Notes: a model not told the origin generated them from the sequence alone. A stretch of 64,000 bases of DNA from Jannaschia sp. S6380 (GCF_023015695.1 NZ_JALKAS010000001.1:1054001-1118000); one strand, 5' to 3'. Positions 17,510 through 26,111 are shown, numbered from the stretch's first letter. Translations and numbers: made by a program.

Positions 17510-17537
17510 AAAAAGGGCGGCCCCGAAGGACCGCCCC
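17510..17537 (-). terminator. Terminator of the second minus-strand EF-hand gene
   Basis: Read on the minus strand, GGGCGG(T)CC-TTCG-GG(C)CCGCCC is followed by TTTTT, 20 bp after the stop at 17557. Nearly the same hairpin follows the neighbouring EF-hand gene, which indicates duplication of the gene with its terminator. Confidence 0.85.
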
Positions 17538-17556
17538 ATCATTCGCCACGACCGGC

Positions 17557-17985
17557 TTACAGGTCGAAGAGACCGTCTTCGCCCATGTCCTCATCGACAT
17601 AGGTCATCTCGTTCTCGTCGAGCATGCCCGAGCCGTCGGCATCGTAGGTGTCGAACCAGCTCGTGTTGTACTCTTCCTCGTTCAGCAGGCCGTCACCATC
17701 GGCGTCATAGTCCGAGAACGCGCCCATTTCGTACTCGCGCTCCTCGAACACCGTCTCGCGGTCCGTGAATGCGGTGTCGTACTCCATCTCCGACAGGAAA
17801 CCGTCACCGTCGCTGTCGTAGGTGGTGAACTTACCGCCTTCGGTGAAGCCGGTGTTGAACTCGTCAGCGGACAGCGCCGCATCGCCGTCCAGATCCCACT
17901 CGGGGGTCATCATCTGGGCCGCCGCCGGGCTGGCCATGGCAAGCGCCAAGGCGCCGGGGATAAGGAATTTCTCGATGGATTTCAT
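17557..17985 (-). CDS. Exported EF-hand protein
   Basis: 142 residues with a signal peptide (about 1-23, PAAAQ) and four EF-hand-like loops: DLDGDAALSADE, DSDGDGFLSEME, DADGDGLLNEEE and DADGSGMLDENE. The loops are spaced irregularly, with a helical stretch (TDRETVFEEREYEMGAFSDY) between the second and third. The start has SD GGGAGACGATCAG upstream on this strand. It ends ...GEDGLFDL, a motif echoed by the next paralogue (GTDGVFGL), confirming common descent. Likely calcium-binding protein of the periplasm or exterior. Confidence 0.9.
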   Translation of the reverse strand: MKSIEKFLIPGALALAMASPAAAQMMTPEWDLDGDAALSADEFNTGFTEGGKFTTYDSDGDGFLSEMEYDTAFTDRETVFEEREYEMGAFSDYDADGDGLLNEEEYNTSWFDTYDADGSGMLDENEMTYVDEDMGEDGLFDL

Positions 17986-18115
17986 CTGATCGTCTCCCTT
18001 GGTTCGCAGGTTTGAAGGGGCGAGACAGGCCCCGCCCTATCATGATCCATCAATGCTCGAACCCGGGGGGTATGTTCCGCCCACGTCGAGAAAAATTTTG
18101 TTGGTCGGCACCCAA

Positions 18116-18143
18116 GGAAAAGGGCGGCCCGATGGACCGCCCC
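18116..18143 (-). terminator. Terminator of the third minus-strand EF-hand gene
   Basis: On the minus strand GGGGCGGTCC-ATC-GGGCCGCCC is followed by TTTTCC, 25 bp after the stop at 18168. It is nearly identical to the hairpin at 17510-17537. Confidence 0.8.
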
Positions 18144-18167
18144 GATCATTCGTGATGAGTGCTGGAA

Positions 18168-18593
18168 TTACAGCCCGAAGACACCATCCGTACCGAAATC
18201 GGTCTCGATCTGCTGCAGCTCCTCGCCTTCGATCACGCCCGAGGCATCGGCGTCGTAAGTCAGCAGGAAGCCCTCGGCATACTCCTCCTCGGACACGAGG
18301 CCATCGGCGTTCAGGTCCCAGTCGGTATAGGTGAACCCGGTATAGCCCAGCTCGGCGAAATGGACCTCGGCATCGCCGAAGGCCGCGTCATACTCGCCCT
18401 GGCTGAGATAACCGTCCCCGTCCGTATCATAGGTCGCGAGCGTCGCGACATTGTCGAAAAGGTTGCGGAACTCCGCGCCCGTCAGTTCCCCGTCGCCATC
18501 GACGTCATAGCTCTGGAGAACGACCTGTGCGGTGGCCGGCGCGGCGAGCGAAAGGGCAAGGGCGGATGCGGTCAGAAACTTGGTGGCAGTCAT
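18168..18593 (-). CDS. Exported EF-hand protein
   Basis: 141 residues; signal peptide (about 1-22, PATAQ) then four EF-hand loops starting DVDGDGELTGAE, DTDGDGYLSQGE, DLNADGLVSEEE and DADASGVIEGEE. Domain order, spacing and the C-terminal G-T-D-G-V-F-G-L match the neighbouring 142-residue paralogue. The ATG at 18593 has AGGAGT upstream. It is divergent from ilvN with about 157 bp between the starts. Function beyond calcium binding is unknown. Confidence 0.9.
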   Translation of the reverse strand: MTATKFLTASALALSLAAPATAQVVLQSYDVDGDGELTGAEFRNLFDNVATLATYDTDGDGYLSQGEYDAAFGDAEVHFAELGYTGFTYTDWDLNADGLVSEEEYAEGFLLTYDADASGVIEGEELQQIETDFGTDGVFGL

Positions 18594-18750
18594 GGAAGGA
18601 CTCCTAAACTTCGATTGCAGGTTGGGCCGTCCGACATCGTCGGCGGCTCGTGACGACACAATGCACAGCCCCCGGGGGATGGTTCCGACGCCCTTTCCAT
18701 GTTCGGCGAAAAGCTGCAGATACGATGGCGCGCACCATCAGGGGGAATCC

Positions 18751-19314
18751 ATGTCGCCGCTCAAGCTGAAGAAAGGGTCGACCAGCCATTCGGCCTACAA
18801 CCTGCGACCGACCTTTTCGGACACGCAGGAGCGGCACACGCTCGCCGTGATCGTCGACAACGAGGCCGGCGTGCTGGCGCGCGTCATCGGCCTGTTCTCG
18901 GGGCGCGGCTACAACATCGAAAGCCTGACCGTGGCCGAGGTGGACCATGAGGGGCACACGTCGCGTATCACGGTCGTTACTACCGGCACGCCCCAGGTGA
19001 TCGAGCAGATCAAGGCCCAGCTTGGCCGGATCGTCCCCGTCCACGAGGTGCATGACCTCACGGTCGAGGGGCCCGCGGTCGAGCGGGAACTGGCGCTGTT
19101 CAAGGTGCACGGCACGGGCGACAAGCGGATCGAGGCGCTGCGCCTGGCCGAGATCTTCCGCGCCAACGTGGTCGACTCGACCCTCGACAGCTTCGTGTTC
19201 GAGATCACGGGCGATGTCGGCAAGATCGACGCCTTCGCCGAACTGATGCGCCCGATCGGCCTGGTCGAGATGGCCCGCACCGGCGTCGCCGCCCTGTCGC
19301 GCGGCAACGAATAA
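18751..19314 (+). CDS. ilvN: Acetolactate synthase small (regulatory) subunit
   Basis: 187 residues. The N-terminal ACT domain carries HTLAVIVDNEAGVLARVIGLFSGRGYNIESLTV, the valine-sensing site, followed by TRITVVT-like strand and the C-terminal ALS-small domain ending PIGLVEMARTGVAALSRG. It confers valine feedback on the ilvB catalytic subunit. The ATG 18751 follows AGGGGGAAT. It lies 1.9 kb from ilvB, separated by three opposing EF-hand genes and a terminator, so it needs its own promoter in the 18594-18750 interval. Confidence 0.96.
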   Translation: MSPLKLKKGSTSHSAYNLRPTFSDTQERHTLAVIVDNEAGVLARVIGLFSGRGYNIESLTVAEVDHEGHTSRITVVTTGTPQVIEQIKAQLGRIVPVHEVHDLTVEGPAVERELALFKVHGTGDKRIEALRLAEIFRANVVDSTLDSFVFEITGDVGKIDAFAELMRPIGLVEMARTGVAALSRGNE

Positions 19315-19369
19315 CGCCTGTTGCGGCTCGCCCCGCCGGAAGCCGCGTGGATCAGTCGCGAAACCCCGA

Positions 19370-19864
19370 TCAGCCGCCGAAATGACGGGAGAGCGCCGCC
19401 TCCACCGGGGGCGTGACGAAGCCGGACACATCGCCGCCCAGGCGTGCGATCTCCTTGACGAGCTTGGAGGCGATCGCCTGATGCTCGGCCTCGGCCATCA
19501 GGAACACGGTCTCGATCTGGTCATCGAGGATCCGGTTCATGCCGACCATCTGGTACTCGTATTCGAAATCGGCCACGGCGCGCAGCCCACGGACGATCAT
19601 CTGGGCGCCGACATCGCGGGCGCAGTCGATCAGCAGGTTCTCGAACGGGTGTGCGACGATCTCGGTGCCGGTACGCGCCGACCAAAACGCCGCCTCCGCC
19701 TCGACCATCGCGACCCGTTCCTCCAGCGGGAAGAGCGGACCCTTGTCGCGATTGATCGCAACGCCGATGACAAGGCGGTCGACCAGGGTGCAGGCGCGTT
19801 TGATAATGTCGATATGGCCTTTGGTGATCGGATCGAACGTGCCGGGATAAAGGGCGGTGCGCAT
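19370..19864 (-). CDS. coaD: Pantetheine-phosphate adenylyltransferase
   Basis: 164 residues, normal for CoaD. It transfers AMP from ATP to 4'-phosphopantetheine, the penultimate step of coenzyme A synthesis. Visible motifs are the nucleotidyltransferase T/HxGH signature in YPGTFDPITKGHIDI, FENLL, RGLRAVADFEYEYQM and the ISS-type loop (here IASKLVKEIARLGGD). The start at 19864 has GGAGA on the minus strand; an upstream start at 19903 would add a non-conserved tail. It converges on ilvN with 55 bp between the stops. Confidence 0.97.
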   Translation of the reverse strand: MRTALYPGTFDPITKGHIDIIKRACTLVDRLVIGVAINRDKGPLFPLEERVAMVEAEAAFWSARTGTEIVAHPFENLLIDCARDVGAQMIVRGLRAVADFEYEYQMVGMNRILDDQIETVFLMAEAEHQAIASKLVKEIARLGGDVSGFVTPPVEAALSRHFGG

Positions 19865-19918
19865 CGGGCCATCTCCGCAAGAAAGTTGCGCCACGCCTGA
19901 CATGCGACGCCCGGCGGA

Positions 19919-20242
19919 TCAAGCGCGTCGCGCGTATCGCCATCGGAGGCTCTGCTCGTTCAGTTGCCGCAGGTCGGCCTCCCCGGAAAGGACCGCTTCG
20001 CCCAGGGCGGTTGCGCGCGACAGAACCGCATCGGACGCGTAGGCATAGGCGGGCCGCCCTTCGATGGCGTCGTACCAGACGCCCCCGGTGGCATGGTCCA
20101 GCAGGATACGTTGAAAGCAGTGGTTGAACCGGACCGGCCAGTCCGAGCGCGCCGCCGTGGGCAATTCGCGGTCGGTCAGGTCGCGCCAGCGACGTTCCAG
20201 CCGCGCGCGCGCCGATCCATCCTCGGCCGGTGGGCCGGGCAT
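19919..20242 (-). CDS. Conserved hypothetical protein
   Basis: 107 residues, no signal peptide or membrane helix. The middle has W-P-V-R-F-N-H-C-F-Q-R-I-L-L-D and G-G-V-W-Y-D-A-I, an aromatic and His-rich core consistent with a folded cytoplasmic protein. I do not recognise the family with certainty; proteins of this kind next to CBS-domain genes occur in Rhodobacterales. It starts one base after the stop of the CBS gene, so the two are translationally coupled and may act together. Confidence 0.7.
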   Translation of the reverse strand: MPGPPAEDGSARARLERRWRDLTDRELPTAARSDWPVRFNHCFQRILLDHATGGVWYDAIEGRPAYAYASDAVLSRATALGEAVLSGEADLRQLNEQSLRWRYARRA

Positions 20243-20243
20243 G

Positions 20244-20681
20244 TCAGCCGTGGCCGGAGATCATCGCCTCCAGCGCGTCCTTTTCCATCGACACCTCGCT
20301 CAGCCGAGCTTTGACCACGTCACCCAGACTGATGAGGCCGACGAGGAGTCCGTCCTCCTCGACCGGCATGTGGCGGAAGCGCCCCTCGGTCATCGCCGAC
20401 AGGATCTTCTGCGCATCGTCGCCGGGCGCGCAGGTTTTCAGATCACTGGTCATCAAATCGCTGACCTTGTGTTCCAGGATCTTGGTGCCGTCGGCATTCA
20501 ATTCGCGAACGATGTCACGCTCCGACAGGATGCCGTCGGCATGCCGTCCGTCGCCGCTGACGACCAGCGCACCGATCCGCCGCGCCGAAAGTTCGGCCAC
20601 CGCGTCGGCAATCGTCGCCGATGGGTCGATCGTCAGAACGCCCTTGTGGGCCTTGGAATTCAGGATCTGGGTGACAAACAT
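20244..20681 (-). CDS. CBS-domain pair protein
   Basis: 145 residues made almost entirely of two CBS motifs: residues about 16-60 (TIADAVAELSARRIGALVVSG) and about 78-130 (HMPVEEDGLLVGLISLGDVVKARL). Tandem CBS domains form a Bateman module that binds adenine nucleotides. No attached enzyme is present, so it is a stand-alone regulatory module, similar to the small inosine-dehydrogenase-like CBS proteins common in alphaproteobacteria. First gene of a two-gene unit with the hypothetical gene that follows. Confidence 0.92.
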   Translation of the reverse strand: MFVTQILNSKAHKGVLTIDPSATIADAVAELSARRIGALVVSGDGRHADGILSERDIVRELNADGTKILEHKVSDLMTSDLKTCAPGDDAQKILSAMTEGRFRHMPVEEDGLLVGLISLGDVVKARLSEVSMEKDALEAMISGHG

Positions 20682-20807
20682 TGCGGGCCTCCGTGCAAAG
20701 CGACCATGTGGGAAGCGTCGCGCCCCGCCCCGGACGTGTCAAGCGCGGTGAACCGGGGCGGCGGCTTCGGCGGGCATCCCAGGGCCGTCATGCCTGGTCA
20801 CGCGCAT

Positions 20808-21155
20808 CTACGGGATGATCTTTCCGCGCAGGGCCGCTGCGGGGCGGTTCACGCAATTTACCCCGGCCGCCGACACCGCCGCACGTCGCAGCCGCAGCCA
20901 GCCTTCGGCATCCACGGGGCGCGGCCAGTCGTAGATGCTGTCGATCTGGGCGAAATGCAGCGCGGGCAAGGCAGAGCCACGCCAGACTAGGCTGCGCTGT
21001 TCGGCCCGGGACTGACCATCCTGCCGGCCGTCGACGATGGCATGGGCCAGGGCCATCACCTCGGCGCAGGTAACGGGATCGGGTTTCGGAGCCGCGCGCC
21101 ATGGCGCGCATCCGGCCAACACGATCAAGGAAAACAGGACGAGGGCGAACTTCAT
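20808..21155 (-). CDS. Small lipoprotein, function unknown
   Basis: 115 residues. The N-terminus MKFALVLFSLIVLAGCAPW has a short charged start, a hydrophobic run and the lipobox LAGC, so Cys16 should be lipidated and the protein anchored to a membrane. The mature part is mostly helical, with two further Cys (T-C-A-E-V and V-N-C-V-N) that may pair in the periplasm. No family recognised. Longer in-frame starts exist upstream but they would bury the signal sequence. Confidence 0.75.
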   Translation of the reverse strand: MKFALVLFSLIVLAGCAPWRAAPKPDPVTCAEVMALAHAIVDGRQDGQSRAEQRSLVWRGSALPALHFAQIDSIYDWPRPVDAEGWLRLRRAAVSAAGVNCVNRPAAALRGKIIP

Positions 21156-21189
21156 GCCCCCCAGATGGGCGACGAAGGTTGAGAATTCG

Positions 21190-22077
21190 TCAACCGGCCG
21201 CCGCTTCCAGGCGATCGACTTCGCGGCGCACGCCATCGGTGAGCAGATCTGCCGTCCGACGGACCAGCAACGTGTCCGCGTCGCGATGCCGGCACAGATG
21301 AAAACTGCGTCGCAAACCCACGGCCCCCGGAAGGACGCGCTGCAGTTCGGGCGCCGAGGGAAGCATGAAGTCATGGACCACGCCGATCCCGCCTCCGGCC
21401 CGGATAAGCCCCAGTTGCACGGCCGCCGAATTCGACGCGAGCCCCGGCGTGTCGGCCCCGACTTCGGCCAGGTAGTCCAGATCGGTGTCGAAGATCATGT
21501 CGGGGATGTATCCCACGATCGCGTGCCGGCCGAGGTCGGCGCGCAAGTGGATCGGCGGATGCGCGGCCAGGTAGTCCGCCTGCGCCGCCAGCCCCAGCCG
21601 ATAGTCGCAAAGCTTGCGGACCATCAGCCGCCCGGCGGTGGGCGCGCTGACGGTGATGGCCAGATCCGCCTCCCGCCGGCCCAGGTCGAGGATCCTGGGA
21701 AGCGCCACCAGCTCCAGCGTCAGGTCGGGATGGGCCCGCCGCATGTCCGCAAGGACTTTCGGCAGGACGTGGTTGGCCACCCCGTCGGGCGCCCCGATCC
21801 GTACGCGCCCCCGTAACCGGTCGTCCTGCGCCAGGGCGGAGATGCCGGCGCGCGCCCGATCCTCCATGCCCTCGGCATGGGGCAGCAGGCGTTGGCCTGC
21901 GTCGGTCAACGCATAGCCGCGGGGCGACTTCAGGAACAGCGCCGCGCCGGCCTGCCGCTCCAGCCGCGCGGCACGGCGGCTGAGGGTGGCTGGATCGAGG
22001 CGAAGGCCCCGTGCGGCCTCGGCCAGCGACCCCGCACGCGCGATGCCGAGGAATATGCGCAAGTCATCCCAATCCAT
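21190..22077 (-). CDS. LysR-family transcriptional regulator
   Basis: 295 residues. N-terminal HTH (about 1-60) has MDWDDLRIFLGIARAGSLAEAARGL...TLSRRAARLE, the usual LysR layout with an S-R-R variant in the recognition helix. The remainder is an inducer-binding domain of the type-2 periplasmic fold. It is divergent from mmsA across a 105-bp interval that contains a palindrome, so it is likely to control mmsA and itself, responding to a valine-catabolic intermediate; that is inference from position only. Confidence 0.92.
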   Translation of the reverse strand: MDWDDLRIFLGIARAGSLAEAARGLRLDPATLSRRAARLERQAGAALFLKSPRGYALTDAGQRLLPHAEGMEDRARAGISALAQDDRLRGRVRIGAPDGVANHVLPKVLADMRRAHPDLTLELVALPRILDLGRREADLAITVSAPTAGRLMVRKLCDYRLGLAAQADYLAAHPPIHLRADLGRHAIVGYIPDMIFDTDLDYLAEVGADTPGLASNSAAVQLGLIRAGGGIGVVHDFMLPSAPELQRVLPGAVGLRRSFHLCRHRDADTLLVRRTADLLTDGVRREVDRLEAAAG

Positions 22078-22127
22078 TCGACCCCATATACCGACAAAAT
22101 CGCAAGACTACCCTGCCCGACTGCCCC

Positions 22128-22137
22128 TGTCGCGACA
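22128..22137. promoter_or_regulatory. Palindrome in the LysR-mmsA intergenic region
   Basis: TGTCGCGACA is a perfect 10-bp palindrome 45 bp upstream of the mmsA start and 50 bp from the LysR start. Its location makes it a candidate operator for the divergent LysR protein, although it is shorter than a typical T-N11-A box. Confidence 0.4.
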
Positions 22138-22182
22138 AGGCGTTAACGACTAGGTTGCGCGTGAAGCTGAGGGAGGCACGAC

Positions 22183-23679
22183 ATGCAGAATATCGGGCAC
22201 TGGATCGACGGGGCGCAGGTCGACGGGTCGGGCCGCACGGCTGACGTCTACAACCCCGCCACGGGCGAGGTGCAGGCCAAGGTGGCGCTCGCGTCGTCGC
22301 AGGAAATGGACCGCGCGGTCGAGGTCGCCGCCGCCGCGCAGCCGGCCTGGGCGGCCGTGAACCCCCAGCGCCGCGCCCGCGTCCTGATGAAATTCGTCGA
22401 GCTGCTGAACCGCGATATGGACAAGCTGGCCGAGGCGCTGTCGCGCGAACACGGCAAGACCCTGCCCGACGCGAAGGGTGACGTCGTGCGTGGCCTGGAG
22501 GTCGTCGAGTTCTGCATCGGCGCACCGCATCACCTGAAGGGCGATTTCACCGACAGCGCGGGCCCCGGCATTGACATCTATTCCATGCGCCAGCCGCTGG
22601 GGGTGACCGCCGGCATCACGCCGTTCAACTTCCCCGCCATGATTCCGATGTGGATGTTCGCGCCCGCCATCGCCTGCGGCAACGCCTTCATCCTGAAGCC
22701 ATCGGAGCGCGATCCGTCTGTTCCCATGATGCTGGCCGAACTGATGGAGGAGGCGGGCCTGCCCGAGGGCATCCTGCAGGTCGTCAACGGCGACAAGGAG
22801 GCGGTGGACGCGATCCTGGACCACCCGGTGATCCAGTCGGTGGGCTTCGTCGGCTCCACCCCGATCGCGGCCTATATCTACGAGCGTGCCTCCGCGAACG
22901 GTAAGCGCGCGCAGTGCTTCGGCGGCGCGAAGAACCACATGATCGTCATGCCCGACGCCGACATGGACCAGGCCGCCGACGCGCTGGTCGGGGCCGGCTA
23001 TGGCGCGGCGGGCGAGCGGTGCATGGCCATCTCGGTCGCCGTTCCGGTGGGCGAGGCAACCGCCGACAAGCTGATCGAGAAGCTGGTGCCGCGGATCGAG
23101 AAGCTGAAGGTCGGGCCCTACACGGCGGGCGACGACGTCGATTTCGGCCCGGTGGTCACGGCGGCGGCCAAGGACAACATCCATCGGCTGATCCAGTCGG
23201 GCGTTGACGCGGGGGCCGAACTCGTCGTCGACGGGCGCGATTTCAAGCTGCAGGGCTACGAGGACGGGTTCTTCGTCGGGCCGCACCTGTTCGACCGGGT
23301 CACGAAGGACATGGAGATCTACACCAAGGAAATCTTCGGCCCCGTCCTGTCCTGCGTCCGCGCCGAGACCTACGAGGAGGCGCTAGGCCTCGCCATGGAC
23401 CACGAATACGGCAACGGCACCGCGATCTTCACCCGTGACGGCGACGCCGCGCGCGACTTCGCCAAGCGGGTGAACGTGGGCATGGTGGGCGTGAACGTGC
23501 CGATCCCGGTGCCGCTGGCCTATCACACGTTCGGCGGCTGGAAGAAGTCGATGTTCGGTGACCTGAACCAGCACGGGCCGGACGCCTTCCGCTTCTACAC
23601 GCGCACCAAGACCGTGACGGCGCGCTGGCCGTCGGGCATCAAGGAGGGCGGAGAGTTCTCGATCCCCGTGATGGAATAG
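22183..23679 (+). CDS. mmsA: Methylmalonate-semialdehyde dehydrogenase (CoA-acylating)
   Basis: 498 residues. It oxidises methylmalonate semialdehyde to propionyl-CoA with NAD+ and CoA, the last step of valine breakdown. Diagnostic features are the family N-terminus GHWIDGAQV, GITPFNFPAMIPMWMFAPAIACGNAFILKPSE, nucleotide motif VGFVGSTPIA, catalytic Cys about 280 in AAGERCMAISV, and the C-terminal GWKKSMFGDLNQHGPDAFRFYT. An SD GGGAGG precedes the ATG. The remaining genes of the pathway lie 4.4 kb downstream beyond unrelated genes. Confidence 0.97.
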   Translation: MQNIGHWIDGAQVDGSGRTADVYNPATGEVQAKVALASSQEMDRAVEVAAAAQPAWAAVNPQRRARVLMKFVELLNRDMDKLAEALSREHGKTLPDAKGDVVRGLEVVEFCIGAPHHLKGDFTDSAGPGIDIYSMRQPLGVTAGITPFNFPAMIPMWMFAPAIACGNAFILKPSERDPSVPMMLAELMEEAGLPEGILQVVNGDKEAVDAILDHPVIQSVGFVGSTPIAAYIYERASANGKRAQCFGGAKNHMIVMPDADMDQAADALVGAGYGAAGERCMAISVAVPVGEATADKLIEKLVPRIEKLKVGPYTAGDDVDFGPVVTAAAKDNIHRLIQSGVDAGAELVVDGRDFKLQGYEDGFFVGPHLFDRVTKDMEIYTKEIFGPVLSCVRAETYEEALGLAMDHEYGNGTAIFTRDGDAARDFAKRVNVGMVGVNVPIPVPLAYHTFGGWKKSMFGDLNQHGPDAFRFYTRTKTVTARWPSGIKEGGEFSIPVME

Positions 23680-23711
23680 ATCACATTCGCGTAGACGGGA
23701 TTGATCGTCAA

Positions 23712-23726
23712 ATGACGCCACGTCAT
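23712..23726. promoter_or_regulatory. Inverted repeat upstream of the cupredoxin gene
   Basis: ATGACG-CCA-CGTCAT forms a perfect 6-bp inverted repeat with 3-nt centre, 33 bp before the cupredoxin start and 32 bp after mmsA. It may be an operator for a dimeric regulator. Confidence 0.4.
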
Positions 23727-23759
23727 GTTGCGCGGGGACAGTGAGAGAGGACCCCGCAC

Positions 23760-24092
23760 ATGCCGATCACCCGCCGCGCGCTTCTGAGCGCCACCATCGC
23801 CACGCCTTTCGTCGCGACCTTCGCCACCCGCGCCCATGCCGCGGCGCACCAGGTCACGATTCAGAACTTCGCGTTCAATCCGGCTTCGCTGTCCGTCTCG
23901 CCCGGCGACACGGTCACGTTCACCAATGCCGACAGCGCGCCGCACACCGCGACGTCCACCCAGGACGGCGTCTTCGACACCGGCCGCCTGCGCGCCGGGC
24001 AATCGGCCACGATCACGATCGGCTTCACCGGTACGGCCAGCTACTTCTGCGAAGTCCATCCCAGGATGCGGGCGTCGATCACGTCCGGCTGA
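23760..24092 (+). CDS. Tat-exported cupredoxin (amicyanin/pseudoazurin type)
   Basis: 110 residues. The N-terminus TRRALLSATIAT...RAHA has a twin-arginine pair, suggesting Tat export of a folded copper protein. The mature part is a single plastocyanin-like domain. Type 1 copper ligands are visible: His in SAPHTA, then Cys, His and Met in FCEVHPRM. It should be a periplasmic one-electron carrier. Amicyanin donates or accepts electrons with amine dehydrogenases, but no such partner is present here, so its partner is unknown. SD GAGAGAGG lies 12 nt upstream. Confidence 0.9.
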   Translation: MPITRRALLSATIATPFVATFATRAHAAAHQVTIQNFAFNPASLSVSPGDTVTFTNADSAPHTATSTQDGVFDTGRLRAGQSATITIGFTGTASYFCEVHPRMRASITSG

Positions 24093-24149
24093 GGGCGGAT
24101 CGGAGAGCGGGAACCCGTTATCCGCGGCATTCCCGGTCGCGGCGGGCAC

Positions 24150-24803
24150 TCAGGGCCAATTGAAGTCGAAGCGATCCTGAAGGCCGAGGGCCGCGATCCG
24201 CGCCTCCACCCGGTCGCGTTCGGGGCGCAGCGCCGGGATCCGGTCCTCATGCGTTTCGACGTAGATTTTGTCGATCTGTCCGATCGCGGGTGTCTCGACC
24301 AGGTCGGCGATCACGCGGTACTCCGCCCCCTCGATATCCATCTTGACCAGCCGGACCCGCTTGCCCAGCCCGGTCACGAAATCCGCCAGCCGGATCGTCT
24401 CGACCTCGGCCCCTGTCTCGTAGGTCACGTTCGCCTTGTCCGTGACGAGCGTGGAGCCCTCGGTGAACTTCCCCTCGGCCGCGTCGTCGAAGAACAGCCG
24501 CGCGGTCCCGGTCTCGTCGGACACCGCCTTGTTCATCGTCTCGATTCGGGGATAGTTCCGGGTATTGTGACACAGCGCCCGGTATGTCTCGGGATGCGGC
24601 TCGAACGCATAGACCCGCCCGGCGCGTTGGGCGAATTCCTGGCTGACTTGGCCGATATGAGCGCCCAGGTCCAGCACGACGTCCGCCCGGGTCAACGTAT
24701 CGGCCACGCCGCGCACGAACAGGTCCTCCTGCCGCAGGATTGCGCGCGGCATGCGCCAGCCGCGGTCGCGCGCGATGCGGCGGAGTGTGCGTTTCAGACC
24801 CAT
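24150..24803 (-). CDS. FkbM-family SAM-dependent methyltransferase
   Basis: 217 residues. The class I methyltransferase fold is shown by DVVLDLGAHIGQVSQEFAQ (SAM-binding Gly motif), VYAFEPHP, NKAVSDETGTARLF and the FkbM hallmark VRLVKMDIEGAEYRVI. FkbM proteins O-methylate sugars or polyketides. It converges with nothing close downstream and is divergent from a glycosyltransferase (118 bp between starts), which suggests a shared role in modifying a surface polysaccharide. SD GAAGGG precedes the start. Confidence 0.92.
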   Translation of the reverse strand: MGLKRTLRRIARDRGWRMPRAILRQEDLFVRGVADTLTRADVVLDLGAHIGQVSQEFAQRAGRVYAFEPHPETYRALCHNTRNYPRIETMNKAVSDETGTARLFFDDAAEGKFTEGSTLVTDKANVTYETGAEVETIRLADFVTGLGKRVRLVKMDIEGAEYRVIADLVETPAIGQIDKIYVETHEDRIPALRPERDRVEARIAALGLQDRFDFNWP

Positions 24804-24920
24804 GCGTCATTCCCTTCGGTTCGCGCGGCGATAGCGCGTCCGGCCCCGCGCCGGCAAGTGACTTGCGGGAACCGCCGCCTCCGGCTATCGCCGGTTTCCG
24901 TGCGCACCGGGGGCGACGTG

Positions 24921-26111
24921 ATGGACGAAATACCGACCAATCCCAGGACCTGCCTCTTCGTGGGCAGCCATCCGCTGCCCGGCCAGACCTTCGTGAACCG
25001 GCACATCGAACACATGTTCGGCGGCAACACCTGCATCATCTCGACCGACGCGTCCTCGGGCGAAAACCCTTACGGCAAGGCGATCCACGACATCGCGGCG
25101 TCGCGCACGCGGGGGCTGGCGAATATCCTGGGCATCGCACCACGCCTGCGCAACCAAAAGCTCTACGGCACCTCCCACGTGCCCTTCGGAAGCGGCAAGG
25201 CGGCGCTGGAGCGGTTCCTGATCGACGAGGGCGTCGAGATCATCCTGTGCGAGTTCGGCAGCCGCATCGCCAAGATCGCCCCGCTTGCGCATGAGATGGA
25301 CATCCCGTGCTTTTCCTACTTCCGCGGGCGTGACGCGACGGAGGAGTTGCGCAAGCCCCGGCGTGCGCGCGGTTATGTCAACCTGCTGCCGATGCTGGAC
25401 GGGATCTTCGCGGTCAGTCAGTACCTGCTGGATCAGCTGGAGGCGGCGGGCCTGCGCCATCCGAACGCCCATGTCATCCCCTCGGGCGTCGACATCCGCA
25501 AGTTCCGCCCCGCCGAAAAGGTCCCGCGCAGTTGCCTGGCCGTCGGGCGGATGGTCGAGAAGAAATCCCCCCTGACGACCCTGCGCGCCTTCGCCGACGC
25601 CACCCGCGACATTCCCGACGCGCATCTGCGGTTCATCGGCGACGGCCCCCTGCTGGCGCCCACGCGCAAGCTGGCGGCGGACCTTGGCGTGACCGACCGC
25701 GTCACCTTCGACGGCGCGCTGCCGCATGATCGGGTCCGCGAGGCGCTGGCGACGTCTAAAGTGTTCCTGCAACATTCCGTGGTCGGCCCCTCGGGCGATG
25801 CCGAGGGGCTGCCGACGGCGATACAGGAGGCACTGGCCTGCGGCTGCATCATCGTCTCCACCCGCCACGCCGGCATCCCCGAGGCGGTCGACCACGGCGT
25901 CAACGGCTGGATGTCCGAGGAACACGACCTGCCCGGCTTCACCGCCCTGATCCGCGAGGCGCTGAGCGGGGACCATTCCGACATGACGCAGGCCGCGCGG
26001 CGAACGGCGGAGGAACGCTTCGACAACGCGGTCCTCTTGCGGCAGGTCGAAGACGTGCTGCGCGACGGGCTGGCCGCGCACCGGATGAAACGGAACCCCG
26101 GCCGCGCGTGA
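24921..26111 (+). CDS. GT4-type glycosyltransferase
   Basis: 396 residues of GT-B fold. The N-lobe has FVGSHPLPGQTFVNRHIEHMFGG (NDP-sugar transferase start) and the C-lobe has LAVGRMVEKKSP, GDGPL, VTFDGALPHDRVREAL, and the nucleotide-binding acidic motif in GDAEGLPTAIQEALACG (E-x7-E type). It transfers a sugar to a polysaccharide or glycolipid at the cytoplasmic face. The ATG at 24921 (or GTG 24918) follows GGGGGCGA; an open frame extends further upstream but is antisense to the FkbM gene. Pairs divergently with FkbM methyltransferase. Confidence 0.92.
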   Translation: MDEIPTNPRTCLFVGSHPLPGQTFVNRHIEHMFGGNTCIISTDASSGENPYGKAIHDIAASRTRGLANILGIAPRLRNQKLYGTSHVPFGSGKAALERFLIDEGVEIILCEFGSRIAKIAPLAHEMDIPCFSYFRGRDATEELRKPRRARGYVNLLPMLDGIFAVSQYLLDQLEAAGLRHPNAHVIPSGVDIRKFRPAEKVPRSCLAVGRMVEKKSPLTTLRAFADATRDIPDAHLRFIGDGPLLAPTRKLAADLGVTDRVTFDGALPHDRVREALATSKVFLQHSVVGPSGDAEGLPTAIQEALACGCIIVSTRHAGIPEAVDHGVNGWMSEEHDLPGFTALIREALSGDHSDMTQAARRTAEERFDNAVLLRQVEDVLRDGLAAHRMKRNPGRA

